DNA of 64,000 bases from Raineya sp. (GCA_025454915.1 JALONN010000002.1:248001-312000); one strand, 5' to 3'; shown: positions 26,309 through 35,726, counted from the first letter of the stretch. Notes: generated by a model not told the origin, from the letters alone. Program-made: numbers and translations.

Positions 26309-27880
26309 ATGAACTTCATTCCAAGTATGCTACTGAAACAACTCTACACAAGAGGTAGCCTTCGTAATGACACACAAGGAGTTGTATTCTCTGTAAAAAA
26401 TAGACTAAGTGATGCGAAGCTCACAGGCTTAAAAGAAGTAGTTATAGGAGATAAAAATATCCCTTTGAAAGATATTTTGGTAGATTTAGGAGATAATAAC
26501 CTTCTCACAGCAGACCAAATAACAGAAACAACACCTATAGATTTCCCTATCCGAAAAGCTATCAATGTGATTGCTAAAACAGATGCTTTGCCTGAAGGAA
26601 AGTATAAAGTGAAAATAGAATTTAAAGCAAGTCCCTTTGGTAGTTTAGAAATAAAGGTTGAGGATTCCATAGCAAAACAAGACACAGGGATTGTAAAAAT
26701 ACCAAGAAATGATTTAGATGATTACTCAGAAGAGGCTATCAAAACTAGACAAAAGTTTACTGATGAATATGTGAGAAAGCATGTAAACCCTGATTTTAAG
26801 GGAGTTAATCATATTACAAAATATTCTTTTGACCCACATCTTACACAAGGAAATTGTGAACACTTTATAGGTGCAGCACAAGTTCCTATGGGTATTGCTG
26901 GACCCCTTACTATTCTTGGAGAACATGCAAAAGGAGATTTCCTCATCCCTTTAGCAACAGCAGAAGGCACATTAGTAGCCTCTTATAACAGAGGTATGAA
27001 AGTTTTGAACTTGAGTGGTGGAGTAACCTGTACGGTTATTGGTGATGCAATGCAAAGGGCTCCAGTTTTTGTATTTGATAATGCCCGTGAAGCAAGAGAA
27101 TTTGATAAATGGGTACAGGCTAATTTCAAAAAAATTGCAGAAGAAGCAGAAGCTACTTCAAGTGTAGCAAAATTGCAATACATTGACACATATTTGTCTA
27201 ATAAATTTGCTTATCTGCGTTTTAATTATTCTACTGGTGATGCAGCTGGACAAAACATGGTTGGTAGAGCAACATTTGCAGCATGTAGCTGGATGTTAGA
27301 TGCTTATATCCCTAATAAAATCAAGAATTTTTATTTAGAGTCTAACTTTGCAACAGATAAAAAAGCTTCTCAAATCAATGTGATGCGTACACGTGGAAAG
27401 CGTGTAGTAGCAGAATGTACTATTAAAAGAGATGTTTTGGTTCAAATTATGCGTGTAGAGCCCGAAAAGTTAGCTGCTCACTATAATGTAGCCAATATTG
27501 GTTCAATTTTATCAGGAGCTAATAATAATGGTTTACACTCTGCTAATGGGATTACGGCTATGTTTATTGCAACTGGACAAGATGTTGCAAACGTTTCAGA
27601 ATCATCAGCAGGCTTATTATACTCAGAATTGACTCCAGAAGGCGATTTATATATGAGTATTACCATTCCTTCATTAATTATTGCAACACATGGAGGAGGT
27701 GTAAAACTTGCTACGCAAAACGAATCTCTACAAATGTTGGGATGTACAGGCAGAAACACAGTTAATAAATTAGCTGAAATTATTGCTGGGGTAGTTTTAG
27801 CTGGTGAAATCTCTTTGGCTTCAGCTATTTCTTCATCAGACTGGGTTTCAAGCCACGAACAATATGGTAGAAACAGATAA
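26309..27880 (+). CDS. Class I hydroxymethylglutaryl-CoA reductase with extra N-terminal domain
   Basis: 523 residues. It reduces HMG-CoA to mevalonate for isoprenoids. The catalytic set of class I enzymes is visible: Glu219 in TAEGTLVAS, Lys351 in ATDKKASQIN, Asp425 in ATGQDVAN and His516 in SSHEQYGRNR near the C-terminus, plus MGIAGPL, HGGGVKLATQ and ISLASAI. Class I implies NADPH use, as in archaea and eukaryotes. Residues 1 to about 140 form an extra predicted beta-rich domain unrelated to the sterol-sensing region of animal HMGR; I do not recognise it, and no membrane segment is seen. A perfect palindromic terminator follows. Confidence 0.93.
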   Translation: MNFIPSMLLKQLYTRGSLRNDTQGVVFSVKNRLSDAKLTGLKEVVIGDKNIPLKDILVDLGDNNLLTADQITETTPIDFPIRKAINVIAKTDALPEGKYKVKIEFKASPFGSLEIKVEDSIAKQDTGIVKIPRNDLDDYSEEAIKTRQKFTDEYVRKHVNPDFKGVNHITKYSFDPHLTQGNCEHFIGAAQVPMGIAGPLTILGEHAKGDFLIPLATAEGTLVASYNRGMKVLNLSGGVTCTVIGDAMQRAPVFVFDNAREAREFDKWVQANFKKIAEEAEATSSVAKLQYIDTYLSNKFAYLRFNYSTGDAAGQNMVGRATFAACSWMLDAYIPNKIKNFYLESNFATDKKASQINVMRTRGKRVVAECTIKRDVLVQIMRVEPEKLAAHYNVANIGSILSGANNNGLHSANGITAMFIATGQDVANVSESSAGLLYSELTPEGDLYMSITIPSLIIATHGGGVKLATQNESLQMLGCTGRNTVNKLAEIIAGVVLAGEISLASAISSSDWVSSHEQYGRNR

Positions 27881-27906
27881 TCTCTAACTGCTTTACAAAA
27901 CTTTAT

Positions 27907-27945
27907 AAGCCTCTGATAATTAATTATCAGAGGCTTATTCTTTTA
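27907..27945. terminator. Bidirectional terminator after HMG-CoA reductase
   Basis: A 30-nt perfect palindrome (AAGCCTCTGATAATT and its complement, 27907-27936) followed by ATTCTTTT, at a convergent junction. Confidence 0.8.
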
Positions 27946-27953
27946 AATATAGT

Positions 27954-28340
27954 TTATGAAACAGAAGGCATAGAAATAATCTTAAAATTTAATTGACTAA
28001 TCCTCTTAAAATCTTCGCCCAGTAATCTCATATCATCATCCTCTTCTTCATAATACCATAATATTTCGACTTCTTGTGTAGCATTCTTAATCTTACGAAG
28101 TTTTCGTAAAATTTCAGAAATATACATGGATGAACTGGTATTACAGTACATAATATTGAATGAAGCAGTCGTCTTTCCTTGTGGTTTTTCATTATATTGC
28201 TCTATCCAACGTAAAATGGGGGTAAAAAAGGTGTAAGAATCCTCTGGAATAGAAACTCCTGAGAATGATATTTTTCCCTCTTTGGCATCTAAAATTACTT
28301 CTGCGGTTTGTTCGGTAGCTCTAATTAGTAAGTTTTCCAT
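27954..28340 (-). CDS. SiaC/DUF1987 family regulatory phosphoprotein
   Basis: 128 residues. The family pattern is visible: an N-terminal TPEI-like region, then GVSIPEDSYTFFTPILRW and the phospho-acceptor segment MYCNTSSSMYISEI (about 64-77). In Pseudomonas, SiaC is phosphorylated by SiaB and dephosphorylated by SiaA, and controls a diguanylate cyclase. None of those partners is adjacent, so the partner here is unknown. Single gene; the 275 bp upstream to the next gene are A/T-rich and I see no structured element in them. Confidence 0.85.
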   Translation of the reverse strand: MENLLIRATEQTAEVILDAKEGKISFSGVSIPEDSYTFFTPILRWIEQYNEKPQGKTTASFNIMYCNTSSSMYISEILRKLRKIKNATQEVEILWYYEEEDDDMRLLGEDFKRISQLNFKIISMPSVS

Positions 28341-28615
28341 ATCAAAGTGCCAACTTTAGGCTATTTTTGTGTAAATCTAAAAAAAAAAATGTTTAGAACA
28401 ACTGCAAAAAATACTTTAAAATTACATCAAGAAAAAACATGAAATAACAGATAGAAATAAAAATAAAATACGTTTTAAACCCATTAGAGACACTTGGTTC
28501 TCCAATCTACTAAAAAAATATGATAATGCAGGCTTAATTATAGAAAATCTTGATATAAAAATTACAATATAAATTATTTTTTGAATAATGCTAAAGCTAT
28601 CATCTTCAATTTGCT

Positions 28616-30031
28616 ATGAAAACTTATGCTAACTTTTATGCTCATATCGAGCAATCCTTATTGCTTTATGCCGAAAAAAAACTCATAATCTGGGGAAATA
28701 ATACATTTACAGGCAAAGATATCCTTGAAAACGTTCATAAATACCAAAAAAACTTACAAAAATTACAATTGCAAAATGGGAATACAGTTATTCTAGCTAC
28801 TTCGCCTTCTCCAAATACGTTTTTCATGATATTAGCTTTAATGTCACAAGGTATTACATCCGTAATACCTCCTTTTCAGGTATCTATTCAGAGCTTTTTT
28901 AAAATCTTAAAAAAATTAAATGCTCAAGGTGTTGTAACAGAAAGACCTAACATTGTGAAAAAAATACTTGGCAAAATACTCAAAATAAAGATAATAGATA
29001 TTTTTTCTGATGAAGAAAGCAATTTTATAGTTTCTACTCAGAAGGTTTTAGCTACACAAAATGCTCTAATTTCTTATAGTTCAGGCTCAACAGGAGATTT
29101 TAAAGCTGTTTTTCGTAGTCATCAAGTTCTATTAGCTCAACATCAAGCAATTAAAAAAGAATTTCCACCTTTCGAAAATCAGATAGACTTCCCCTTATTT
29201 ACAAACATTTTATTACACAACTTGGCAGTAGGTGTTTTGAGTGTTATGCCTGCAATTGAAAAATTTTCCCTTTTAAAAGTAAATATGGAAATAATTTGCG
29301 AACAAATACACAATGAAAAAATCAGTTCACTAACAGGGAATGTGTTTTATTTTGCGAGAATGGTACAATATTTGAAACAAAAGCCCATGAAATTGTCATC
29401 AGTAAAGGCTTTGGGTATTGGAGGTTCACCTGTTTCCGAACGACTACTCTCTGATTTGAAAGCAATATTTGATAATGCTTCTGTATATGTGATTTATGGT
29501 TCATCAGAAGCAGAACCAATAGCCGTTAGAAAAGTAGAATATTTGCAAAAACCTCTAAAGGGGTTTTGTGTTGGGCGTATTAGTGAGTCCTTAGAAATAA
29601 AAATTGAACCCATTGGTGAACTAAATATTGAAAATACTTTAACAACAGTTGGAGAAATATATGTAAGAGGTCATCATGTGGCTTTAAAAGAAGGGGAATC
29701 TTGGTTTAAAACAGGAGATTTTGGTTATCAGAATGAAGAAAGAATACTCTATCTAACAGGAAGAAAAGGCAATGAAACGATTATAGGAGGAGTTCAACAT
29801 TATATGATAGAGCATATGTTGCTCTGTATGGAATATATAACGCAAGTAGCTGCTATCGCTAATGAAGATAAATTTGATATATATGTGGTTTCTAAACTTA
29901 CAAAACAAGAAATACAAAATATTGTATATCAATATATTGAAAAAAATATAATAGGTGAAATTTATATAGAAGATGCTTTGCCAACAGACCACAGACACCA
30001 CTCTAAAATTTTATATCAACAAATCAAATAA
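28616..30031 (+). CDS. AMP-forming ligase (ANL superfamily), unknown substrate
   Basis: 471 residues, shorter than typical acyl-CoA synthetases. An adenylate-forming core is recognisable: the P-loop SYSSGSTGDFKA (153-164), YGSSEAEP (the YGxTE motif), KTGDFG, and LTGRKGNETIIGG at the hinge. The C-terminal HHSKILYQ holds the expected catalytic Lys464. Motifs diverge from FadD: Ser/Asp replace the usual Thr/Pro in the P-loop (GSTGDFKA against GTTGxPKG). It should activate a carboxylic acid as an adenylate. The stop codon abuts the next ATG with no gap, so it opens a tight three-gene operon with the DUF3419 and kinase-like genes. Which acid it uses is unknown. Confidence 0.8.
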   Translation: MKTYANFYAHIEQSLLLYAEKKLIIWGNNTFTGKDILENVHKYQKNLQKLQLQNGNTVILATSPSPNTFFMILALMSQGITSVIPPFQVSIQSFFKILKKLNAQGVVTERPNIVKKILGKILKIKIIDIFSDEESNFIVSTQKVLATQNALISYSSGSTGDFKAVFRSHQVLLAQHQAIKKEFPPFENQIDFPLFTNILLHNLAVGVLSVMPAIEKFSLLKVNMEIICEQIHNEKISSLTGNVFYFARMVQYLKQKPMKLSSVKALGIGGSPVSERLLSDLKAIFDNASVYVIYGSSEAEPIAVRKVEYLQKPLKGFCVGRISESLEIKIEPIGELNIENTLTTVGEIYVRGHHVALKEGESWFKTGDFGYQNEERILYLTGRKGNETIIGGVQHYMIEHMLLCMEYITQVAAIANEDKFDIYVVSKLTKQEIQNIVYQYIEKNIIGEIYIEDALPTDHRHHSKILYQQIK

Positions 30032-31105
30032 ATGTATTCAGAATTTCAACAACTTAACTTTGATATTGTTCGCTACTCTTTTGTTTGGGAAGATAATCAG
30101 ATATTAAATCAAGCTCTTGATTTTCAGGTTACAGACCAAGCTCTTATCATCACTTCTGGAGGGAAAAATGTGCTTTCTTCTGCTTTAAATCCCTTGGAAC
30201 AAATTGTAGCCATAGATATTAACCCAATTCAGAACGAACTTTTAAAACTTCAAATTAACCTTATCAAAAATTATGATTATGCTACCTTCAGAGGACTATT
30301 AGGGCTGGATGGGAAAGATGGGGTCTCTAAAAACTTAGAAAAAATACAAACTATTATCAAAGCAGAACATCGGGACTTTTGGAACAGTTTTTTTGAACGA
30401 AACCCAAAAGGAATTCTACATTCAGGGAAGTTAGAAACGTATCTGACAGCTTTTATAAATACATTGCCCTCAGAGTTACAGCAAAAACTACATACACTTG
30501 TTACAATTGAAAATCTTGAGGAACAAGCTTCTTTTTTTAGGAAATATTTAGATAAATCTGATTTTAGGAAGCAATTTATCAATTACTTCAATGAAAGTAA
30601 TTTGAGTAAAGGTCGAGATTCGAAATTATTTAAGTATGCAGAAGAAAATGCAGGCGAAACTTTCTATAATCGTTTGTGTTATCAAGCAGATAACTTTTTA
30701 TTTAAAAATAATCTATATTTTCGCTTTTTCTTCTTTGGTGCAGAAGGTATACCAACAAGTGTATTACCTCCTTGCTATCAAGAAAAAAACTTTGATTTGC
30801 TCAAAAAAAATCTGCATAAAATAAAAATTGTAACAGGAGAAGCTACGGATTATTTACTATCAGAAGAGGGAAAGGCTATCACCAAAGCAAGCCTCTCCAA
30901 TATTTTTGAATACACAGATAAACGAACATTTGAAGAAATCTGTAATAAGCTTTCCAAACATAATACTAATCTAAAATTTATATATTGGAATTTACTACAA
31001 AATCAAATAATTTCTGAAAATCAAGACCTGCACTATCAAGTTATACCTAAACTACCAACCTCTTGTTTTTATTTTAAGAATATACATTTGGTTAAAATAT
31101 CATAG
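30032..31105 (+). CDS. DUF3419 / BtaA-like 3-amino-3-carboxypropyl transferase
   Basis: 357 residues. The N-terminal block FVWEDNQILNQAL (about 17-29), TSGGKN (41-46) and AIDINP (60-65) are the DUF3419 SAM-binding signature. The C-terminal ELxxxIT-like region (KIKIVTGEATDYLL) and a closing YWNLL segment also fit. BtaA of this family moves the 3-amino-3-carboxypropyl group of S-adenosylmethionine onto diacylglycerol, the first step to betaine lipid. The N-methyltransferase BtaB that completes betaine lipid is absent. It starts immediately after the AMP-ligase stop and is followed after 6 nt by the kinase-like gene. The acceptor may therefore differ from diacylglycerol. Confidence 0.82.
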   Translation: MYSEFQQLNFDIVRYSFVWEDNQILNQALDFQVTDQALIITSGGKNVLSSALNPLEQIVAIDINPIQNELLKLQINLIKNYDYATFRGLLGLDGKDGVSKNLEKIQTIIKAEHRDFWNSFFERNPKGILHSGKLETYLTAFINTLPSELQQKLHTLVTIENLEEQASFFRKYLDKSDFRKQFINYFNESNLSKGRDSKLFKYAEENAGETFYNRLCYQADNFLFKNNLYFRFFFFGAEGIPTSVLPPCYQEKNFDLLKKNLHKIKIVTGEATDYLLSEEGKAITKASLSNIFEYTDKRTFEEICNKLSKHNTNLKFIYWNLLQNQIISENQDLHYQVIPKLPTSCFYFKNIHLVKIS

Positions 31106-31111
31106 ACTTAT

Positions 31112-32260
31112 ATGAATACTCAAACGCCTTTTTTCTTAGAAAAAGAATTTCTTGAAAAACTCATGCAGGATTTTGCCCCTGAAACAAACATTATCATAGA
31201 GAATGTTCAAAATTTTAAAATAGATAATTCTGCAAGTATTTTAGTAGCTCTCACAGCTCAAGAATCAGAGTCAAAAATTGGACATTTTGGAGTAGAAATT
31301 ACTTTTACAAGATTGGGAGTCAAAAGAATACAAAAAATGGTTTTGAAAGTAAAGCCTCATAGCCAAGAAATTATAACGATGCTGAGTAATTTGTCTCAGG
31401 CTTGTGGAGGAGAGTTAGCAAAAGTTTATCCTAGATATCAGGAGCAAACAGGTTTTTATCATACTCATCAAAGAGAGCAAGAAATCTATAAAAAAATACC
31501 ATCAGAACTTACGCCAACTATTTTTGGAGTATATACAGACGAGAATGAAGGTTTATTTATGATTTTGATGGAATATTTGGAAGATGTGAGCCTTCTCAAC
31601 GCTGTCATGCAACCCCAAAATTTTACAGATAAATACATAAAAACTACCCTCAATAGTTTGGCTCATTGGCATAGTTCTGTGAAATCAGATAAATTAAATT
31701 CAAAATTCTGGATGGACACGCCCTCAAAGGCGTACATGCAAGATTTACAACCTCTTTGGATTGGATTAGTGGAGAATGCTCATACACATCACTCGGATTT
31801 ATATACAACAAAAAGAGTAGAATTTCTCAAAAAAGCTATTGAGGACATTCCTCAGCATTGGGAAATAATGGATAAATATCCCAAAACGCTGATTCATAAT
31901 GATTGCAATCCAAGAAACATTTGTTTTAAAATATTAGACAATCAACCCAAACTTTGTTTATACGATTGGGAATTAGCTACTTTGCATGCTCCTCAATACG
32001 ATTTAGTAGAGTTTTTATGTTTTACATTGGATAAAGAAAGGCATTATCTACGTTCTCAATATATTGATGAATATTATAAAACATTGAGTCATTTAGATAA
32101 TCGTTTCAATGACAGAACCTTGTTTTTAGAGATTTTACAAATTTCAGCTCTGCATTTTGGCTTACATAGATTAGGAATGTACATGATGGCTCATGCAGTT
32201 AGCCCTTATCCATTTCTGCCATTTGTTGTTGAGAATTACTTTGCATGGTTTGATTTATAG
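31112..32260 (+). CDS. APH-fold phosphotransferase (kinase-like)
   Basis: 382 residues. The phosphotransferase (APH) catalytic loop is intact: IHNDCNPRNICF with His262, Asp264 and Asn269, followed by the metal-binding Asp285 in YDWELA. A hinge-like MILMEYLEDV lies at about 150-159. The fold is shared by aminoglycoside, choline, homoserine and ecdysteroid kinases, so the substrate cannot be named. The catalytic loop and long helical C-terminus look most like the small-molecule kinase branch. Third gene of the forward operon; its last 6 nt overlap the end of the convergent GNAT-like gene, with no hairpin between. Confidence 0.82.
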   Translation: MNTQTPFFLEKEFLEKLMQDFAPETNIIIENVQNFKIDNSASILVALTAQESESKIGHFGVEITFTRLGVKRIQKMVLKVKPHSQEIITMLSNLSQACGGELAKVYPRYQEQTGFYHTHQREQEIYKKIPSELTPTIFGVYTDENEGLFMILMEYLEDVSLLNAVMQPQNFTDKYIKTTLNSLAHWHSSVKSDKLNSKFWMDTPSKAYMQDLQPLWIGLVENAHTHHSDLYTTKRVEFLKKAIEDIPQHWEIMDKYPKTLIHNDCNPRNICFKILDNQPKLCLYDWELATLHAPQYDLVEFLCFTLDKERHYLRSQYIDEYYKTLSHLDNRFNDRTLFLEILQISALHFGLHRLGMYMMAHAVSPYPFLPFVVENYFAWFDL

Positions 32261-33301
32261 TTTCTTTGAAAAAAGAGCATATTTACTCGTTTCATGTGGA
32301 AATGCATCCGAAAAACGAAGGGAGATATTATCAGAACGCATAGTGCAAAAAATAATGTCATCATAATAATCCTGAAAAGAAAGCATAGCATAAGCAGCAA
32401 GATAATTCATCAGGTTTTGTCCTCTGAAATTTGGATGAACACCTACAGACTTAGCCAATAATATTTTGGGAGATAAGTTTGGATAATCTTCTTTGAAATT
32501 TCCTTTAGTTTTGGTAGAGTAGCCATAATGAGGTAAACATAAACTAATAGCAGCCAGTGAATTAGTTGATTTTTCTTGGAATAAAACAGAGCTATAAGGA
32601 CACAACTTTTCAGCAAACTGATAATGATACATTTTTGAAAATTGTTCCCAAGAAATCTTTTTATAAAATGGATTGGCAGAGAAAATAGCATCTATCAATA
32701 CAAAAATCTCTTTTTCGTATTTTTGCCAAATATCAGGATATAAAGGAATGATATTGAATGGAATACCTGATAATGTTGAAAGTACTTCTTGCTTATTTTG
32801 ATAAACCCAAGAAACATGTTCTTTTCTTAACATTCGGCTTTCAAAATGTGTATGAATATCAAAACCTAATTCTAAAAGAATTTGAGAATAATAAAGTGGT
32901 TCAGATGGCTCACCTGAGAATAATTTCCAGATAGGTGTATTTAAAGGAAGACGATAAGATTGGTATGTGTTGAAATTGATAGGCATAATTAATTCACGCC
33001 TGTTTTTTTGTTGTATATCTGCAAAAAATAGCTCAAAAACAGCATGATTCAATCCTAAATCATGGGTTGTTTCCCAAAAGCCAGCATAGGCTATGTCTTC
33101 ATTTTCAGGAAAAAAGCCTACCAAACGAATGTTTTTATGGTCTGTATAAATAATAATCTCATTCCTTTGAGCTTCCTCTTTGAAAAGCTCTAAAATATAA
33201 GTTGGATTTTCTGATGGATAAAATGAGTCGTTTTGATAAATACTTATACGTATTTCAAAAAAACTGGAAGGGATTTCTCCCTGAAAAACAATCCTTTCCA
33301 T
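32255..33301 (-). CDS. GNAT-like acyltransferase-fold protein
   Basis: 348 residues. The C-terminal part carries an acetyl-CoA loop-like stretch, VGVHPNFRGQNLMNYLAAY (about 289-307), the GNAT motif A form (V-x-x-x-x-R-G-x-x-x), followed by a DNISLRF block as in the motif B region. The N-terminal half (residues 1-150) may be a second, degenerate GNAT-like domain. It could acylate an amine, or act on a lipid head group. It is the last gene of the reverse operon, 2 nt after the PEP-synthase-like gene, and its stop overlaps the stop of the convergent kinase gene by 6 nt. Confidence 0.7.
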   Translation of the reverse strand: MERIVFQGEIPSSFFEIRISIYQNDSFYPSENPTYILELFKEEAQRNEIIIYTDHKNIRLVGFFPENEDIAYAGFWETTHDLGLNHAVFELFFADIQQKNRRELIMPINFNTYQSYRLPLNTPIWKLFSGEPSEPLYYSQILLELGFDIHTHFESRMLRKEHVSWVYQNKQEVLSTLSGIPFNIIPLYPDIWQKYEKEIFVLIDAIFSANPFYKKISWEQFSKMYHYQFAEKLCPYSSVLFQEKSTNSLAAISLCLPHYGYSTKTKGNFKEDYPNLSPKILLAKSVGVHPNFRGQNLMNYLAAYAMLSFQDYYDDIIFCTMRSDNISLRFSDAFPHETSKYALFSKKL

Positions 33302-33303
33302 AA

Positions 33304-35721
33304 TTATATATATATCTTGCCTTCTTCAGCATTAATTCGAATATGTTGTCCCGATTTGAGTATATCAGTAATTTTGGGAATATTGATAATTGTTGGAATA
33401 CCCAACTCTCGAAGGAGTATTGCCGAATGGGATAAAGCAGAGCCTTTTTCTATCAGAACTGCTTTGCAAGCAGGAAATAAGGCAGCCCAACCGGGGTCTG
33501 TACGCAAAGCACAAATGATTTTTCCAACTACATCCAAAGTATCTGTAGGATTACTGATAACAATTACTTCTCCTTCAGCTTCGCCTGCAACACAACAAGA
33601 ACCTATCAGGATTTTATCATCAAAAACCTGATTTTCAGTTGTGCTTTCAGAAGGAGGAAAGGGTATAATAACTTGTGAATCAATTTTTTCGTGAAGATAA
33701 CCTTCAAACTCTTTTTTTCTATGCTCAATGATGCTTTTCAGATTATATGAATCAAATTTTTCAATTTCTTTCTCATATAAATAAAAAATATCTTCGGCGT
33801 CATTTAAATAATTATTTTTTTGTAAATATAAACCCATAGTTCTATAGAGTGTTCTATACATCCCAAACAAACGGGTTCTCTCTAAACGCAACAACTCTCT
33901 GTTTTCTACAGCTTTTTGAAGGGAGTTTAAAATATTGAAAGTCTTGTTTTTAAAAAAAACAGATTTACCTATAAGCCTGCTGTCTAATTCTTGTTGAGCC
34001 AGTATATTTAAAGATAGCTGATTTTGAGATTCTTGTTCTGGAATTTTGATGAGATTTACTAAGTACTTATAAAAAACAATAAAATGTGTACGCATGGTAT
34101 GCGTTTCAAGTTTGAGTTCTCCAATGGTTCTATCTCCAAACTTTTCTATAAAGAAGCTGATTTTTTTGAAAAAATTAGGAAAAGCCTGCTGAATATTCTC
34201 ATGTGTTTGATTATGAGCATGGAAAATCAAATCAGTAAGTTCTGGGTTCTCTTTAGCTTCTTTAGCCAATTTTTGGAGTTCTATAAATGGTTGTGTACTG
34301 ACAATATCCCCTTTTTTGGCGAAAAAACGACTTAAAAACTCTTCAGGAGCATTAAATCCTAACTTTTTGAGATGCCGAATAGCCTTTCCATTACTCATCA
34401 TCACATAAAAATCATTGATAATGGGAACGCTCCAATTTTCTAATAAAGATACATCTATTTGCTTTTTCATATCTTGCAGTTCATTCCAAGAGTATTTGCT
34501 GAAATCCTGTTCATAAAAATTTTGATAAAAAAAGCGGAAATTTTCTAAGAAACTCTTGATAGAAATAGGCAAACGACGGAAAGCCCAAAGCAATTTTGCT
34601 AAATTGAAAAGTAAAGAAGGAAGTATTTGGAGTTTCTCTAAAAATGTTTTCTGATGGTCTTCAACAAAATCAATAGGTTTTTCTACACCCATCATACGCT
34701 CCATGTCTTTCTTGTTTTGTTTGAAAGAAGGCAATAATTTTAAACCCTGATACCAATTATTGATATTGTAATAAATTCTGCCTTTAACTAAACCCAATAA
34801 ATTTTGAATAATAGGCTCATTTTGAGTGATTACTTTTTGAGATAATCCCAAAGATTTCATCGTTTGTCTATAAACTGTTGCATAAGCTCTTTGAGCAAAA
34901 CTAAAAGTAAGAGGTGTAGTTACACCACAATAACTTTCTTGAATATTGGAGTTATCATAAATTACCACTTTGGGTATTTCTTGTGTAATAGGGCGAGTTT
35001 GTACAATGTATAGGTGTTCATTATCAAAAACAAACTCAATATCTTGTGGATAACCAAATGAAATCTCAATTTGGTTACTCATCGTCCAAATCTGCTTTAA
35101 CTGTTTATCTGACAATAAAATATATTCTTCAATATTTTTTTGTCTGTTGATAAGTCCGTCTTTTTTCCATAAATAAAATTCATCAGGTTCTATATTCCCC
35201 TGTACCAAATCAACGCCCAAACCTTTGGTTGCATGAATAGCCATTTCTTGAGGATATTGTGGATTAGTGGTGAAAACCACCCCACTACTGATAGCTGAAA
35301 CCTGTTTTTGAACAATAACGGCAGGTAAAATAGGATGATGGATGTTTTTTTGTTTTCGATACGCCATTACCTTTTCCGAAAAAGCACTTTGAGCACAAAT
35401 TGTTATAGCCTGAAGAGTTTTATCAAACGAATCTATATCTAAAAAAGACTCCATTAAGCCAGCAAAAGAATGTTTAAATCCGTCTTCATCATGTACAGAA
35501 GATCGTACAATGACTTTTTTATTTGGCAAATCCCAATTTTTTAAAATTTGGAGCAACGTATCTTTGTCATTTTTATGGAGAGTAAAGGTCTCATCCTCAA
35601 AGGCTTCGTTTGGAATAACTACAAAATCTGGTATAGGAAGCCCCATATTTTTCAATCTACATAAGTTTTTAGCTTTACCTCCTATTTTATATTTTTTCGT
35701 CTGATTTGGAAAAAGTATCAT
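33304..35721 (-). CDS. PEP-synthase-like / rifampicin-phosphotransferase-like three-domain enzyme
   Basis: 805 residues. The N-terminal ATP-grasp domain is of the PEP/pyruvate-binding type: IGGKAKNLCRL (about 12-22), VRSSVHDEDG and HSFAGLMESFLD, GLGVDLVQG and the closing QTRPIT. A helical middle region of about 400 residues follows. The C-terminal swivelling domain has LRTDPGWAALFPA and the phospho-accepting His765 in KGSALSHSAIL. Known relatives with this plan include PEP synthase, rifampicin phosphotransferase and the prodigiosin condensing enzyme PigC; the middle region decides the acceptor and I do not recognise it. It lies between UbiA-like and GNAT-like genes with 5-nt and 2-nt gaps. 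A housekeeping PEP synthase is unlikely because the PEP-binding TIM barrel is not apparent. Confidence 0.8.
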   Translation of the reverse strand: MILFPNQTKKYKIGGKAKNLCRLKNMGLPIPDFVVIPNEAFEDETFTLHKNDKDTLLQILKNWDLPNKKVIVRSSVHDEDGFKHSFAGLMESFLDIDSFDKTLQAITICAQSAFSEKVMAYRKQKNIHHPILPAVIVQKQVSAISSGVVFTTNPQYPQEMAIHATKGLGVDLVQGNIEPDEFYLWKKDGLINRQKNIEEYILLSDKQLKQIWTMSNQIEISFGYPQDIEFVFDNEHLYIVQTRPITQEIPKVVIYDNSNIQESYCGVTTPLTFSFAQRAYATVYRQTMKSLGLSQKVITQNEPIIQNLLGLVKGRIYYNINNWYQGLKLLPSFKQNKKDMERMMGVEKPIDFVEDHQKTFLEKLQILPSLLFNLAKLLWAFRRLPISIKSFLENFRFFYQNFYEQDFSKYSWNELQDMKKQIDVSLLENWSVPIINDFYVMMSNGKAIRHLKKLGFNAPEEFLSRFFAKKGDIVSTQPFIELQKLAKEAKENPELTDLIFHAHNQTHENIQQAFPNFFKKISFFIEKFGDRTIGELKLETHTMRTHFIVFYKYLVNLIKIPEQESQNQLSLNILAQQELDSRLIGKSVFFKNKTFNILNSLQKAVENRELLRLERTRLFGMYRTLYRTMGLYLQKNNYLNDAEDIFYLYEKEIEKFDSYNLKSIIEHRKKEFEGYLHEKIDSQVIIPFPPSESTTENQVFDDKILIGSCCVAGEAEGEVIVISNPTDTLDVVGKIICALRTDPGWAALFPACKAVLIEKGSALSHSAILLRELGIPTIINIPKITDILKSGQHIRINAEEGKIYI

Positions 35722-35726
35722 AGCAC

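Noticed and set aside
28420..28572. Open frame in the spacer between SiaC and the AMP-ligase gene
   Set aside because: No ATG, GTG or TTG start in a sensible place, low complexity, no recognisable motif.
32288..32303. Second parS-like sequence inside the GNAT-like gene
   Set aside because: It shares the core GTTTCATGTGGAA but has three mismatches at its ends to the 6519 site; chance in coding sequence is likely.
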